Source: Planctomycetaceae bacterium
GTDB taxonomy: Bacteria; Planctomycetota; Planctomycetia; Planctomycetales; Planctomycetaceae
Assembly: GCA_020426505.1 (NCBI GenBank)
Contig: JAGQPX010000131.1
Span: 1-48,639, forward strand
Length of the DNA: 48,639 nucleotides
Direction: 5' to 3'
A program made the translations under genes and the position numbers. Positions 23,954 through 34,300 of this stretch are shown here, piece by piece. The notes beneath the pieces are model-generated. The model did no database searches, had not been told where the DNA came from, and worked only from the letters and a program-made list of their open reading frames with translations. How positions within the stretch are numbered: the stretch's first letter is position 1; every line of letters starts with the position of its first letter.

Positions 23954-25276
23954 TCAAGATGATGCCGAAGGCGGCTTGCGACGGGTCAGCGACCACTTCA
24001 GCAGCGGAGGAACCGCGACCGTCGTCAGCATCACTGTGATAACGAGGGCTGAAAACGTCGCCGCGTCAAGCAACGGTTGCCCGTTGACGCGCAAGGACAG
24101 TCCAATCCCAGCGAAGATCAGGCCGACTTCTCCACGAGGAATCATTCCCAACCCGACCGTGAGCCGGTTGACACCAGGCTGCTGCACGCCCCATCCGCAG
24201 ATGATCTTTCCCGCGATGGCCGCAACCGTGAGCACCGCCGCCAGCCAAAGCACGCGGACATCCGCGAAGCTCGACAGGTCAACACGAAAGCCCATCATAA
24301 TGAAGAAGATCGGCACGACGAAATCAGCGATCGGTCGCAGCAGTTCGTGGAGCGGTCGGTGCTCCCTTGCGATCAGTTCGCGATATTGCACTCGTTCCAG
24401 TATCAACCCGGCAGCGAAGGCTCCGACCAACGGCGCCAGCCCAGCCAGACTCGCGGCCCAGGCGAATCCGAAACAGATCACCAAGGCGCTGCAAACCAGC
24501 AAGCCGCGACCATGTAGGATGCTTGCCACCTTAAAAAGCTGCCGGCTGATTCGCGGACCAAGCAGGATCGCCAGCACTAGGAATCCGATGGCTTTCGCGG
24601 TGATGAGCAGCAGAGGTACGGCGTCGATCGTGCTGGTGGAGCTCCCCGAACCGAGCGTCAGGATCATCCCCTGTACGACGCTGAGCACGATCAGAGCCAG
24701 GACATCGTCGATCACGGCCGCTCCGAGGACGATCTCCGCTTCGATGGCATCGGACTGTCCGAGGTCTTCAAACACACGTGCCGTAATCCCGACGCTAGTG
24801 GCACACAGGGCGGCACCGAGAAATAGGTGAAGTGGCCAGCCCGCCGATGGCAACAGCACATACGCGCTTGCCATGCCTAACATAAACGGAGCGAGGATCC
24901 CCAGTATTGCCACGAACAAGGATGAAAGCCCAACGCGGAACATCCGAGTGACCGAGTTCTCCAGTCCCACCTGAAACAGCAGCAAGAGCACGCCCAGTTG
25001 AGCCAACGCATCAATCGCCACTCCGGCACAGTGCTTTGCATCCTTCAGATCGAGCGTCGTTTGATGAGTCCAGTCCACACGCAGGAACTCAAGCTGGTGG
25101 AATCCCAGGAGGGTCAGATTGCCAAGCAACACACCAGCCAGCAGTTCACCGAGGACGGACGGCTGGCCCACAGACTCAGCCAGAGAGCCACCAAGGCGGG
25201 CCGTGAGAATGATCACGACGATACTCAGTAGCAAGGGTGCGATTGGGCTAGTATGGCTGAAAGCATCGGCGAGCAT
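23954..25276 (-). CDS. CPA2-family cation/proton antiporter membrane subunit
   Basis: The 440-residue protein consists almost wholly of about 12-13 membrane helices. LLLSIVVIILTARLGGSLAE begins the fold; GQPSVLGELLAGVLLGNLTL is the typical CPA2 helix; VIDDVLALIVLSV carries the paired Asp residues of the ion site; and IPRGEVGLIFAGIG is another family motif. It should exchange Na+ or K+ for protons across the cytoplasmic membrane. There is no TrkA-N or regulatory tail, so it is shorter than KefB/KefC. The ATG at 25276 has GGGAG 11 bases upstream; a TTG at 25297 is an alternative. It follows the site-2 protease gene by 29 bases, probably in one operon. Confidence 0.88.
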   Translation of the reverse strand: MLADAFSHTSPIAPLLLSIVVIILTARLGGSLAESVGQPSVLGELLAGVLLGNLTLLGFHQLEFLRVDWTHQTTLDLKDAKHCAGVAIDALAQLGVLLLLFQVGLENSVTRMFRVGLSSLFVAILGILAPFMLGMASAYVLLPSAGWPLHLFLGAALCATSVGITARVFEDLGQSDAIEAEIVLGAAVIDDVLALIVLSVVQGMILTLGSGSSTSTIDAVPLLLITAKAIGFLVLAILLGPRISRQLFKVASILHGRGLLVCSALVICFGFAWAASLAGLAPLVGAFAAGLILERVQYRELIAREHRPLHELLRPIADFVVPIFFIMMGFRVDLSSFADVRVLWLAAVLTVAAIAGKIICGWGVQQPGVNRLTVGLGMIPRGEVGLIFAGIGLSLRVNGQPLLDAATFSALVITVMLTTVAVPPLLKWSLTRRKPPSASS

Positions 25277-25305
25277 GCCGGCCAGTCTCCCGTACAAGAA
25301 CGTGA

Positions 25306-26664
25306 TTACAAGTACGGACAGTGGATTCCGAGCGACTCGTAGAACGCATGCGGAACGGGAATCAGAATGAGGAACAAGATCACGAACGACGCCACACCCA
25401 CGCTGTAGCGACCAGCTTCCAAAGGCACGAGATCATTCTGGCTGGCAATGCCCTTGCTGCCAGCCAGGAAGAAGGCGATCAATGCCCACATGAGCAGGCC
25501 GCTCCACACAAACAGGCCCAGAAACAGCAACGCGAACAATGCGACCGTGCTGATCGCCGCGCTGCGCCTGATGCCGAACATCGCATCGGAAATGTGCCCA
25601 CCATCGAGCTGACCGATGGGGAGCAGGTTCAACGCGGTCACAATCAGCCCCAGCCACCCGGCAAACGCCAACGGATGCAAGAGAATGTCATGACCCTGCG
25701 AAATCGCATCACCCAATGCCAGGTTGGCAATAAATGCGAACAAGACAGACGATCCCACTTCCGTGCCGTGGTGCATCATCGTTACGGCTGGTTCACCGGT
25801 GGCTTCGACGATCTGAGATTGCCCCAGCCCGAACCAGAGCGCAGGAATGGCGAAGAACAACCCTGCGAGGGGACCGGCGACCGCAACATCAAACAACGCA
25901 CGACGATCGGAGGGCAGTGACTTCATGCTGATGAAGGCACCAAATGTCCCCAACGCGAAAGGCACGGGGATGAAGAACGGCAACGTGACCTTGACTCCAT
26001 GAGCCCGGGCGGCGAAGTAGTGACCGAGTTCATGGGCGCCGAGGATCAGCATCAACGTCAACGAGTACGGCAGCCCGATGGCAAACCGTCCCGGCTCCTG
26101 CAGGAGGTTGATGCCCTGATGCAAAGCTCCGGCCCAGGTGGTTGTGGCGATGGTCGCGATGAACAACGCCCAGTGGATCAATGGACCACGGTTCGGCCGT
26201 CCGTCTTCCATCGAGCCGGGCAATAGCACAAGCCTCGCCTGACCGTACTCGTCTTCCTGGAGAATGGGTGTGACATCTTGTCCCGCCAGCCGTTCCTTGA
26301 CCTGCTGAAAGGCCGCTTCGGGTTCTCCCAGCAGGTCACCTTCAATCACGCTTGCTGATCCAAATCGCCTCACATGTGACCTGCCGAAAACTCCGGACCT
26401 GTCGACCAATTCCTCGCCACCTTCGTCATCGGCCTCGGATTCGGGGACTTGGTTGCCATTCTGATCCTCTTGTTCATGCACATGGCCTCCATCACTCATG
26501 TGTCCGGCCATCGCCAGCCAACATAGGATCATGAGCAGCAACAGAATCATCGGACTAATGACCACGCCCATCGCCGCAAGCGCATAGATCGCCATGATTG
26601 GCAGCAGGCAACAAATCATCATCCAGATGGCAGCCGGCAGGCCGCCGTGCTTTTCAGCAGGCAC
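25306..26664 (-). CDS. site-2-protease-type (M50) membrane metalloprotease with fused N-terminal membrane hairpin
   Basis: The 452-residue protein has the zinc motif HELGH (in GAHELGHYFAARAHGVK) and the second motif LDGGH (in IGQLDGGHISDAMFG), the signature of intramembrane S2P proteases. The segment LLGEPEAAFQQVKERL before the core resembles the N-terminal part of the chloroplast EGY group. The first 80 residues are a separate membrane hairpin with an acidic, His-bearing tail (MSDGGHVHEQEDQN), like small DUF2933-type proteins, so this appears to be a fusion. Translation seems to start at GTG 26664 with a weak ribosome site. S2P proteases often cut anti-sigma factors; whether this one acts on the anti-sigma at 1574 is unknown. 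Confidence 0.85.
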   Translation of the reverse strand: MPAEKHGGLPAAIWMMICCLLPIMAIYALAAMGVVISPMILLLLMILCWLAMAGHMSDGGHVHEQEDQNGNQVPESEADDEGGEELVDRSGVFGRSHVRRFGSASVIEGDLLGEPEAAFQQVKERLAGQDVTPILQEDEYGQARLVLLPGSMEDGRPNRGPLIHWALFIATIATTTWAGALHQGINLLQEPGRFAIGLPYSLTLMLILGAHELGHYFAARAHGVKVTLPFFIPVPFALGTFGAFISMKSLPSDRRALFDVAVAGPLAGLFFAIPALWFGLGQSQIVEATGEPAVTMMHHGTEVGSSVLFAFIANLALGDAISQGHDILLHPLAFAGWLGLIVTALNLLPIGQLDGGHISDAMFGIRRSAAISTVALFALLFLGLFVWSGLLMWALIAFFLAGSKGIASQNDLVPLEAGRYSVGVASFVILFLILIPVPHAFYESLGIHCPYL

Positions 26665-26767
26665 AGTTTGTTCTTTCGAATGTCATGAGTGGATGCAACA
26701 ACACGAGACGCAAGGAGGACAGGATCCGACCAGGCATCGCGTCCCTCCGTCAGACGGTCCGAGTGCC

Positions 26768-27319
26768 CTAATCTTTCTTTGGCTCGGTCGTCGCCTCCGG
26801 ATGAAGCCGCTTCATCATCTGTTGGTGACGCTGTGCGGCGGACTCCAGCGACTTGGTGACTTCTCCAGCACTTCGGTCTAACTTGGTGGTGTCGAGATTC
26901 GCTTGTTGACAGTGCTTCTCGCAGTCGGCGTGTGCGGTACTCGCAGCCGTGAGGTCCTTCGCAATCTGATCGATATCCGCAACAGTCTGCTTGTCGCCAC
27001 TCTGCTGAGCCTCTTTCCGAACCACGGATAACTGCTGCTCGGCGACCGAGATGTTGCGACCAATTTCTTCCACCTGCGACGTCGCGAAGCCATGGTCGAC
27101 AGTTTGAGCTTGGCGAGCATAATTCGACAAACCACGTGAGTAATCGAGCGCATGCCCCATACGGCGGGAGGCCGCCTGATTCGACCAAAACCCTTTCCCC
27201 GGATGCTGCCGCCGGTCAGCCACAGACCGTTTCTGGGCTGACGCATCCTGCATCGTCACTGCCAGAACCAAGAGAGCCATCCCCACGCAGAAGACGCGTT
27301 GTGTTATCTGACTTTTCAT
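26768..27319 (-). CDS. secreted helical protein of unknown function
   Basis: The family is not recognised. The 183-residue product has a signal peptide (VFCVGMALLVLAVTMQDASA) and a mature part rich in Ala, Gln, Glu and Lys with heptad-like spacing: ISVAEQQLSVVRKEAQQ and LDRSAGEVTKSLESAAQR suggest long helices or a coiled coil. There is one Cys pair (CEKHC). The ATG at 27319 is preceded by AGGAG at 7 bases; the frame is open to 27337. It may be the first gene of an operon with the site-2 protease, 103 bases downstream. The overall look (exported, helical, with small charged repeats) is like envelope stress proteins, but no function can be given. Confidence 0.65.
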   Translation of the reverse strand: MKSQITQRVFCVGMALLVLAVTMQDASAQKRSVADRRQHPGKGFWSNQAASRRMGHALDYSRGLSNYARQAQTVDHGFATSQVEEIGRNISVAEQQLSVVRKEAQQSGDKQTVADIDQIAKDLTAASTAHADCEKHCQQANLDTTKLDRSAGEVTKSLESAAQRHQQMMKRLHPEATTEPKKD

Positions 27320-27635
27320 CTGACCGCTCCTATTCATTCAATCGGTTACTTACTGTGTCCATTGCACGATTAGGGCTGCCGAGTCTTGGGACAGTGCCTT
27401 TCATGCTTTGACTGAGTACTTGCACATCCCATGCCTAACGACAGGAGCGACCCTGAAGCTGGACACAGCCTCGAAAGTCATGGTTTGCAGCAGAAACGGT
27501 GCCGCGATTCTGACGACGTGCGTTCGACACGACCTTGCGGACCAACGATGGGTCGTGCGGATCAGGAACACGAGAGAGCGAAAACGCCCTTGCGATCCTC
27601 ATTGGCTGATCGAGGCCAAACGACATGCCGGAGCG
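27320..27635. other. gene-free stretch between a helical secreted protein and the SpoIIE phosphatase
   Basis: The 316 bases separate the 5' end of the secreted protein gene from the 3' end of the phosphatase gene; both are read on the minus strand. No palindrome copy, sigma-54 element, strong hairpin or ribosome site with a credible frame was found. It should contain the promoter of the secreted protein gene. Confidence 0.4.
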
Positions 27636-29129
27636 TCAGAACTCAAAGAGGAGAACTGTCACGTCGTCGAGCTGAGGTCCGTCACCACGGAATGCTGCAA
27701 TTTCCCGGCGAATGGATTCCAGAGCATCCGTAGGAACCTCGCCTGCAGTTTCGTTCAGCAGACCGAGGATGCGATCACGACCGAACATCGTGTGATCCGC
27801 ATTGAAAGTCTCAGTGACACCATCCGTAAACATTAGCAACCGATCTCCAGGGGCCGTTTCAAGTTCGGTGATGGACCAGTCTGCGGAGGAGTCGATCCCG
27901 AGCAGAAGCCCGGAAGATGAGCACTCTTGAATTTGGCCATACTTCGAGCGATAGAGGCTCGCGTCGTGTCCAGCATTGACGACTTGCAGTATTCGTGAGT
28001 TCGGGGAATACCGAACCAGAATCGCCGTCGCGAAGTCCTCCGCCAGAGAGAGTTCGGTAAACTGACCGTTGACGTGTCGAATGATTTCCAGGGGGTCCGT
28101 ATGCAGCCTCCAGGCTTCGGCGAAATAAGCCTTCAGCAATGTTGCCGTCATCGCTGCGGGGATCCCGTGTCCTGTCACGTCGGCCATGAAAGCCAACCAG
28201 CTTCCGTCCGGCAGTGTATGTACGTCATAGAAGTCCCCGGCCACATCCTCAGCCGGCTTATGGAAGACGGCGAATGTCGCTCCAGTCAGAGCTGTGCTAC
28301 GCGGCAAGAGATTCTGTTGAATTCGACGCGCCTTTGCCATCTGGGTGCGACGGTTGCGGTCACTGTCAGCGAGTGACTGACTCATCCGATTGATGGCAGC
28401 TGAGAGGTAACTCAGCTCCAAGCTGCGAAAACCGTTCGCCTGTTTGCCAAAATGTCCTTCGCCGATCTGTTCAACGACGGAGACGAGCCGTTCCAGCGGA
28501 CGAACGACAATTCTCAGGAGCACGAAGTTGACAATGACCGCGGCAAGCAGCCCGAGAGTCGCCGAGCCTCCGAACCGCCTGAGACTGTCACGCGCAGCTT
28601 GATGCTGCACAGAATCGACGTATTCCGAAACGTACACTGAAAGATCGAAATCCTGGGAGGTTCCCACGACGAAATCACGGTCCATGACGTGACCGAGCCG
28701 ATTCGACGTGCCGGCAGCCTGCTCCAAGGCTTCCAACATGGCATGACTCTGACGTTCGTGAGCTCTGGCCTGCAGAACATCGTCTCCGATGCGAACAGCG
28801 ATATGATGTCCTGGTGATCTTCCCTCTTCCATACGTGCGCAGACACGATCAATGTATTTCTGCAGCGCATCCCGTCCGTGATGCTGCAGTTCCCGGACCG
28901 CTTCTTGTGTCGTGACAGCCTCGTCATGCAAAGCGATGCGCTTGTCGTCCAGTCGTCGCTTGAGTTCTTTCTGATAGTCGTAAACATGGAAGACAAGCAC
29001 GAGACCAATACAGACTCCATTGACGGCCAGCAGGAGTTGCTTCCCAATCGACCAGTGAGATTTGCCGAATGAGATCTCCGACTCGGAATCGTCCTGCGAA
29101 TCTGATGAGTCGGTCAGTTTCTGAGACAT
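27636..29129 (-). CDS. membrane-bound SpoIIE/RsbU-type PP2C serine phosphatase with HAMP domain
   Basis: The 497-residue protein has a membrane helix near residue 30 (LLLAVNGVCIGLVLVFHVY), an extracytoplasmic sensor region of about 140 residues, a second helix (ATLGLLAAVIVNFVLLRIVV) and a HAMP domain (RPLERLVSVVEQIGEGHFG). The phosphatase domain starts with ARRIQQNLLPR and contains AEDVAGDFYD, ADVTGHGIPAAM, GHDASLYR and DGVTETFN, the metal-binding Asp residues of the family. Such enzymes dephosphorylate anti-anti-sigma proteins in partner-switching cascades. No partner is encoded nearby. The start at ATG 29129 is where homology begins. A palindrome and a weaker sigma-54 element lie upstream (29278-29371). 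Confidence 0.9.
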   Translation of the reverse strand: MSQKLTDSSDSQDDSESEISFGKSHWSIGKQLLLAVNGVCIGLVLVFHVYDYQKELKRRLDDKRIALHDEAVTTQEAVRELQHHGRDALQKYIDRVCARMEEGRSPGHHIAVRIGDDVLQARAHERQSHAMLEALEQAAGTSNRLGHVMDRDFVVGTSQDFDLSVYVSEYVDSVQHQAARDSLRRFGGSATLGLLAAVIVNFVLLRIVVRPLERLVSVVEQIGEGHFGKQANGFRSLELSYLSAAINRMSQSLADSDRNRRTQMAKARRIQQNLLPRSTALTGATFAVFHKPAEDVAGDFYDVHTLPDGSWLAFMADVTGHGIPAAMTATLLKAYFAEAWRLHTDPLEIIRHVNGQFTELSLAEDFATAILVRYSPNSRILQVVNAGHDASLYRSKYGQIQECSSSGLLLGIDSSADWSITELETAPGDRLLMFTDGVTETFNADHTMFGRDRILGLLNETAGEVPTDALESIRREIAAFRGDGPQLDDVTVLLFEF

Positions 29130-29277
29130 GATGTGACTTGATGGATGCCACGACTCCACTGCGGTCGCGAAGAGGGATGAACGAGGTACGACAACACGAA
29201 GCGAAACGCACACGAGTGAGTTCGCTCACCGTTGTCGATCACTTCTGGATGATTGTCGAATCCGAAGTCAGCAATGG

Positions 29278-29294
29278 CCGCAAATCTCATTCCT
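29278..29294 (-). promoter_or_regulatory. possible sigma-54-type promoter for the SpoIIE phosphatase
   Basis: The minus strand reads AGGAATGAGATTTGCGG with GG at 29293-29292 and GC at 29281-29280. Spacing is exact and the -12 box is good, but the -24 box lacks the usual GGCA. The leader to the ATG would be about 140 bases. Confidence 0.35.
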
Positions 29295-29357
29295 GTCAGA
29301 CCACAAAGACTCTCAAGTGAGAACGTGTGATTGATTGACACCACTTACGCTGCCAGG

Positions 29358-29371
29358 GAGCGAATTCGCAC
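29358..29371. promoter_or_regulatory. palindromic activator-type site (shared motif, copy 9)
   Basis: GAGCGAATTCGCAC is a close match to the palindrome. It lies 71 bp from the possible sigma-54 element at 29278-29294, in the 391-base gap 29130-29520 upstream of the phosphatase and behind the outer-membrane-channel gene. Nothing else is seen in that gap. Confidence 0.65.
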
Positions 29372-29520
29372 GTTGGGGTGGCGGCGATCGGAGTCCACCT
29401 TGCGGTTGCATCCGAACTCCAGAGGGTTGGATCTGAGAGAACGGACAACGTAATCAGAGAATGTTTGGCGGCAATCGGCTGGTGATGATCCCATGGCCGT
29501 CAGCAGTCGTGAGACTTCGT

Positions 29521-31080
29521 CTACTGATCAGTGAAAACGGAATCGGAATTCGTGAGTTCGTGCAAATGGTGAATTGGCAACACGCCAAGTTCGTTGTCGC
29601 CTGTCTCGTCGGCGGGATCCGTGTCCGGCTCTTCTTTCTCCAGAGCCCGCAGGGCCGGTCCAGGTTCAAAGGCATCGATGGGGACAATTTGCGTCTCCGG
29701 TAAAGTTGCCAACTGGCAGCCGACCACTCGCTCCAGAGAAGCCAGTGTTTGATTCAGGTTGGCTTCAAAACGCGTCACTTGCAGGTGGAACATCAACAGA
29801 TCTGACCAGTTGTCAAGAATCTGCTGAAAGTCGACTTTGTTCACACGGTAGTCGGCAGCCGAGACTTGCAGTGCCTGTTCAGTCTTGGGGATGATCCGAT
29901 CCTCGAAGAGTTCGATTTGCTGTTCGATCGCCTCGGCTTGCACGATCAGGCGGCGGATGAGGCGCATGGTATCATCTCGCGAGGCATCATAGCGACGTGC
30001 AGATTCAAGCATGCGATTCTGCGATTCTCGGACTCCGGCATCCAGCTTGTCACGCCAGATCGGCACAGTGAGTCCCACCATGAATGAGACATTGTCATTC
30101 CCGTTGGTGACGGGCGAGATGGCACCGTCACCGGTGATCGTCTGCCAGCCCAGCCCGACGTTGAAGTCGGGATAATAGTTGAGTTTCGCGAGTTCTTCCT
30201 TCCGTTCTTCCCGAATGATGGCGTGTAGACGTTCCTGCAGTTCGGGGCGGCAGCGGACTGCCGCTTCGTACAGAGCGTCGATCTGCTGAGGAACCGGAGG
30301 TAGGTTTTCGTCGAGTTCGGCCAGGAGATTGGCGTCGGGTGACGTATGCACAACTTTGGCCAAGTCCGCTTGGGCTTGCTCAAGCTGTCGCCTCAGCGTG
30401 ATGAGGCTGTCTTCCAATCGATCAAGCTCAACTTGAGCGACCAAGACATCCTGCTGACTCGTCGTACCCGTGCGGTATTGCGCTTCGGCGAATTGAAGCA
30501 ACTGTTCGAGCAATTCCTGATCGCTCTCGACGATCTCGATGGCTGACTGGTTGTATGCCAACTCGTAGTACGCCAACTTCACGTCTTCAATCACCTTGAG
30601 CTCGGACTGGGCCAATCGCGTCAAAGCGATCTTGGCATCCTGCTCCGCCACCTCACCCCGCACCCGGAGCTTGCTCAGCCAAGGTAACTTCTGTGTCACC
30701 GTGAGGGTGTTGGGGCCGCGACCGGCAGCGGTCTGTACGCTGTTGTTGTCCAATGGCTGAAAGGTGTCGGTCAGAACCGGATCATCGAGGGCTGTGACTT
30801 GCGGAATCACGTTGGCTTGTGCAGCGACCCCTCGCTGGGCCGCCAAGATCTCTGGATTGCGTTCGAGCGCGATTTGCACGAAGAAGTCGACATCTTGAGG
30901 ACCATCGAGAAATGGTTCCTCAGGCAGCGTGACCGGCACCCCGGTCTCGACCCGAGCGGAAGCAAGCTGAACCTGGTGTTCCGTGATCGCGGCCCGAGGT
31001 TCCGGGTCTGGAGGCGTGGCGCAGCCGGTGACCAGAGGCGGCGTGATCAGTCCCACGAACAGAACATAGCGGATGGTCAT
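29521..31080 (-). CDS. TolC/CusC-type outer membrane efflux channel, lipoprotein
   Basis: The 519-residue protein has a lipobox in LITPPLVTGCATPP, so it is probably an acylated outer membrane factor. Long amphipathic helices with TolC-repeat features follow: ALERNPEILAAQRGVAAQAN, TVTQKLPW, then LAYYELAYNQSAIEIVESDQ and AEAQYRTGTTSQQDVLVAQVEL in the first half, with matching segments in the second. It would form the outer exit of the tripartite pump whose other parts are encoded upstream (31350 and 35538). The tail after about residue 480 is acidic and low in homology. The 269-base gap to the RND gene contains a palindrome but no clear promoter, so read-through from 38222 is likely. Confidence 0.9.
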   Translation of the reverse strand: MTIRYVLFVGLITPPLVTGCATPPDPEPRAAITEHQVQLASARVETGVPVTLPEEPFLDGPQDVDFFVQIALERNPEILAAQRGVAAQANVIPQVTALDDPVLTDTFQPLDNNSVQTAAGRGPNTLTVTQKLPWLSKLRVRGEVAEQDAKIALTRLAQSELKVIEDVKLAYYELAYNQSAIEIVESDQELLEQLLQFAEAQYRTGTTSQQDVLVAQVELDRLEDSLITLRRQLEQAQADLAKVVHTSPDANLLAELDENLPPVPQQIDALYEAAVRCRPELQERLHAIIREERKEELAKLNYYPDFNVGLGWQTITGDGAISPVTNGNDNVSFMVGLTVPIWRDKLDAGVRESQNRMLESARRYDASRDDTMRLIRRLIVQAEAIEQQIELFEDRIIPKTEQALQVSAADYRVNKVDFQQILDNWSDLLMFHLQVTRFEANLNQTLASLERVVGCQLATLPETQIVPIDAFEPGPALRALEKEEPDTDPADETGDNELGVLPIHHLHELTNSDSVFTDQ

Positions 31081-31157
31081 CGGTAGCAGACTCCTTCTTC
31101 GGTATCACACTTCAGAGAAGTGTTCTCACAATCCATTGCGTACCGGAGGAATCGGCG

Positions 31158-31250
31158 ATGAAACGTCATGCGCTTGATCGCATTGAACTGCTGGAGATCA
31201 CTGGACCAATATCGCCGGCATCACAACCGGAACAACCCGACCATCAGTGA
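31158..31250 (+). CDS. possible 30-residue peptide with strong ribosome site
   Basis: An ATG at 31158 follows GGAGGA by 6 bases and opens a 30-codon frame (MKRHALDRIELLEITGPISP ...) that ends at a TGA. It lies between two genes read from the opposite strand. Nothing like it is recognised, and a chance ribosome site cannot be excluded. If real, it could be a leader peptide or small regulator. Confidence 0.2.
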   Translation: MKRHALDRIELLEITGPISPASQPEQPDHQ

Positions 31251-31277
31251 CAAAGCCGCTCGAAGTCGTGAAGATAC

Positions 31278-31291
31278 GGGCGGATTCGCTC
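31278..31291. promoter_or_regulatory. palindromic site without a recognised promoter (copy 10)
   Basis: GGGCGGATTCGCTC fits the palindrome. It lies between the RND gene stop (31350) and the outer-membrane-channel gene start (31080), in a 269-base gap. I found no GG-N10-GC element with a fair consensus on either strand nearby. Confidence 0.5.
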
Positions 31292-31349
31292 GTGACAACT
31301 GGTCTAAGCTGAGGACACGAATGGGGCTGCTCGTTGCTCCATGCCGGAG

Positions 31350-34300
31350 TCAAGCCGGCTCTTGTTTCTCGAAGAGCGCGTCCTTCACACCGATTCGTAG
31401 CTTGATCTCTTTCACCCAGCAATAGAGGACAGGCACAACCAGCATGGTCATGATTTCGATGGTCATGCCACCGAAACTGGGGATGGCCATCGGAACCATG
31501 ATGTCGGAACCACGGCCAGTCGATGTCAGCACGGGGATGAGTGCGAGGATCGTCGTCGCGGTCGTCATCAAACACGGGCGCACTCGCCGTTGTCCGGCTT
31601 CGATCGTTGCCTCACGGGCGTGCTCGACAGTATCAATTTGCATTCGACGGAAGCTCTGGTCCAAATATGTCGTGATAACCACACCGTCGTCGGTAGCAAT
31701 GCCGAAGAGCGCGAGGAACCCAACCCAGACAGCGACGCTCAAGTTGATCGGATGAATCTGAAATAACGTCTGCATGTCGGTGCCGAACACGCTGAAGTCC
31801 AGGAACCACGGCTGGCCGTACAGCCAGAGCATGATGAAACCACCCGCCCAGGCGATGGCGATCCCCGTGAACACCAGCGACGTTGTGATCACTGAACGGA
31901 ATTGGAAATACAGAATGATGAAAATCACGAACAGCGCCAGCGGCAGCACGACCATCAAGGTTTTTTGCGAGCGAATCTGGTTCTCGTAGTTACCTGCGAA
32001 GGAGTAACTCACACCATCTGGTAAGTTGAATTCGCCGCTGTCGATCTTGTCTTGCAAGTAACGCTGTGCATCTTCCACCACGTTGACTTCGGCTTCACCG
32101 GGCTGCATGTCGAATAATACGTAGCCGATGAGGAACGTGTCTTCACTCTTGATGACCTGCGGGCCCCGGACGTAATTGATGTTGGCGACTTGGGACAACG
32201 GAATGTGTGAGCCATCCTTCGTGGGAACGAGGATCTTGCCGAGTTCTTCAATTTCATCGCGTAGCTCGCGCATATAGCGGACTCTCACAGCGAACCGCTC
32301 GCGGCCTTCGACTGTGGTGGTGATCGGCATACCGCCAATCGCGACTTCGACGACATCTTGGACGTCCTGAATGTTCAAGCCGTAGCGTGCGATCTTCTTG
32401 CGGTCAAAGTCGATCTCCAGATAGGGTTTGCCGACGATGCGGTCAGCGATGACGGCAGAAGCCTGTACGCTGGGCACTTCTTTCAGGAATCGTTCGATGT
32501 CGAGTGCGACTCGTTCGATCGTGTCCAGATCGGGTCCTTTGACCTTTACCCCCATGGGAGCCCGCATGCCGCTTTGCAGCATCACGATCCGGGCGGCAAT
32601 CGGTTGCAGCCGGGGAGCCGAAGTCGTCCCTGGCACTTGAGCGGCTTCCACAATCTCGTGCCAAATATCGTCAGGAGTCACGATGCCCTTCCAAGCGTTG
32701 CGGCCCGGGTTGAGGGACAAGTCGAGCGATGCGCGCCATTGCCGGAACGGCACGCCATCTGCGTCCTCAATCAGCCCGCCATCGTCATCACGAGCAAACA
32801 GTCCCCGCACCTTGTAGGGCTTTCCGTCATCTGCCGACAGCGGCATGCCGGTCGCATCACGGAAGAAATCCTCTCCGTCCGGATCGAACCGGTACTTGAT
32901 CCGGTGGCCGTTCCTGTCGACGATGTATTCCGACTTGTAGTTGATCACCGTCTCGATCATGGAGATGGGCGCTGGGTCGAGCGGACTCTTCACGCGACCC
33001 AGCTTGCCCACGGCCAGCTCGACTTCGGGAATCGCGTTGATGCGCCGGTCGAGTAACTGGAGCACGTTCATGACTTCGCCGATCGAAGCGTGCGGCATCG
33101 TGGTCGGCATGTAGAGAAACGAGCCTTCGTCCAGTGGCGGCATGAACTCCTTGCCGAACCCCTCCCACCCTTGTGCGATGGTCCATTTGATCTTCGTCCA
33201 GACGGGTTGGCTAGCCACGTCGTTGTCCCAAGTCCGGGAGCGCACGCCAGCCAATTCGTACTTGAATGTCTCCAGCGACGACAACTGTTCCAAGTCTTCG
33301 TCCGGCATGGCTTGGGCATCATACTCTTCCGAAACCCGACCAAAGATGACGGCCGGTCCGAGCCAGGCAGCGAACCCAAGCAGCAATACCATCGCCGGAA
33401 GAACCAGAAACAGCAGCTTGTGGTCGAGACACCATCGGAGCAACGGAGTGTAGAGGTATTTCTGGAAGACCTGAAAAAAGGCTAACAGGCCGCCAATCAA
33501 CATTCCCACGAAGACGAAGTTGCGGAGAAAGCCTTTTTCCGGCCCTAAGGGCAACCACCCGTCTGTGAGCAGGATACCGACCAGCAGGACCGCTGCTCCG
33601 TTGGCCAGCAGTAACCCCAAAGAGTGCACTCGACTTCGCCAGCCGTCGAGCCGCTCAGGAAGCGACTCCTCGATCAGTTTGAAAACACCCAATGTGGCGA
33701 TGATCGCACCTGCCCACCAGGCCAGCCAGACGCTAATCGCAATGCCCGCCAGGATAAGCCCCACATACAAAACCTGCCTGAGCACGCGCGTCGTCACCCG
33801 TGTGGTGAACAAGATGTGGGCCACGGGCGGGATGATGGTCAGCGCGACGATCACCGACGCCGCCAAGGCGAAAGTCTTGGTGAACGCCAACGGTTTGAAC
33901 AGCTTGCCTTCGGCCCCGATCATCGTGAACACGGGGAGGAAACTGACAATCGTGGTGGACACGGCCGTCACCACAGCACCGCCGACTTCGCTCGATGCGC
34001 GAAAGACGACTTCGAGTCGGTTTTCGTTCTCGTCCGCCTCGTCCAAATGGCTGAGGATGTTCTCACAGAGAATGATCCCCATGTCGACCATTGTACCGAT
34101 CGCAATCGCGATGCCGGATAACGCTACGATGTTCGCGTCCACCTTGAACGTCTTCATGGCGATGAAGCACATCAACACCGCGAGCGGCAAGAGCGTACTG
34201 ATCACAATCGAACTGCGCAAGTGCATGACCATCACGAGAATCACGATGACGGTCACGAGGATTTCTTCGGTCAGCGCCTTGTTGAGTGTGCCAAGCGTTT

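Noticed and set aside
27408..27836. Open frame of 142 codons on the plus strand
   Set aside because: Half of it is antisense to the SpoIIE phosphatase, and the peptide has no signal, domain or ribosome site.
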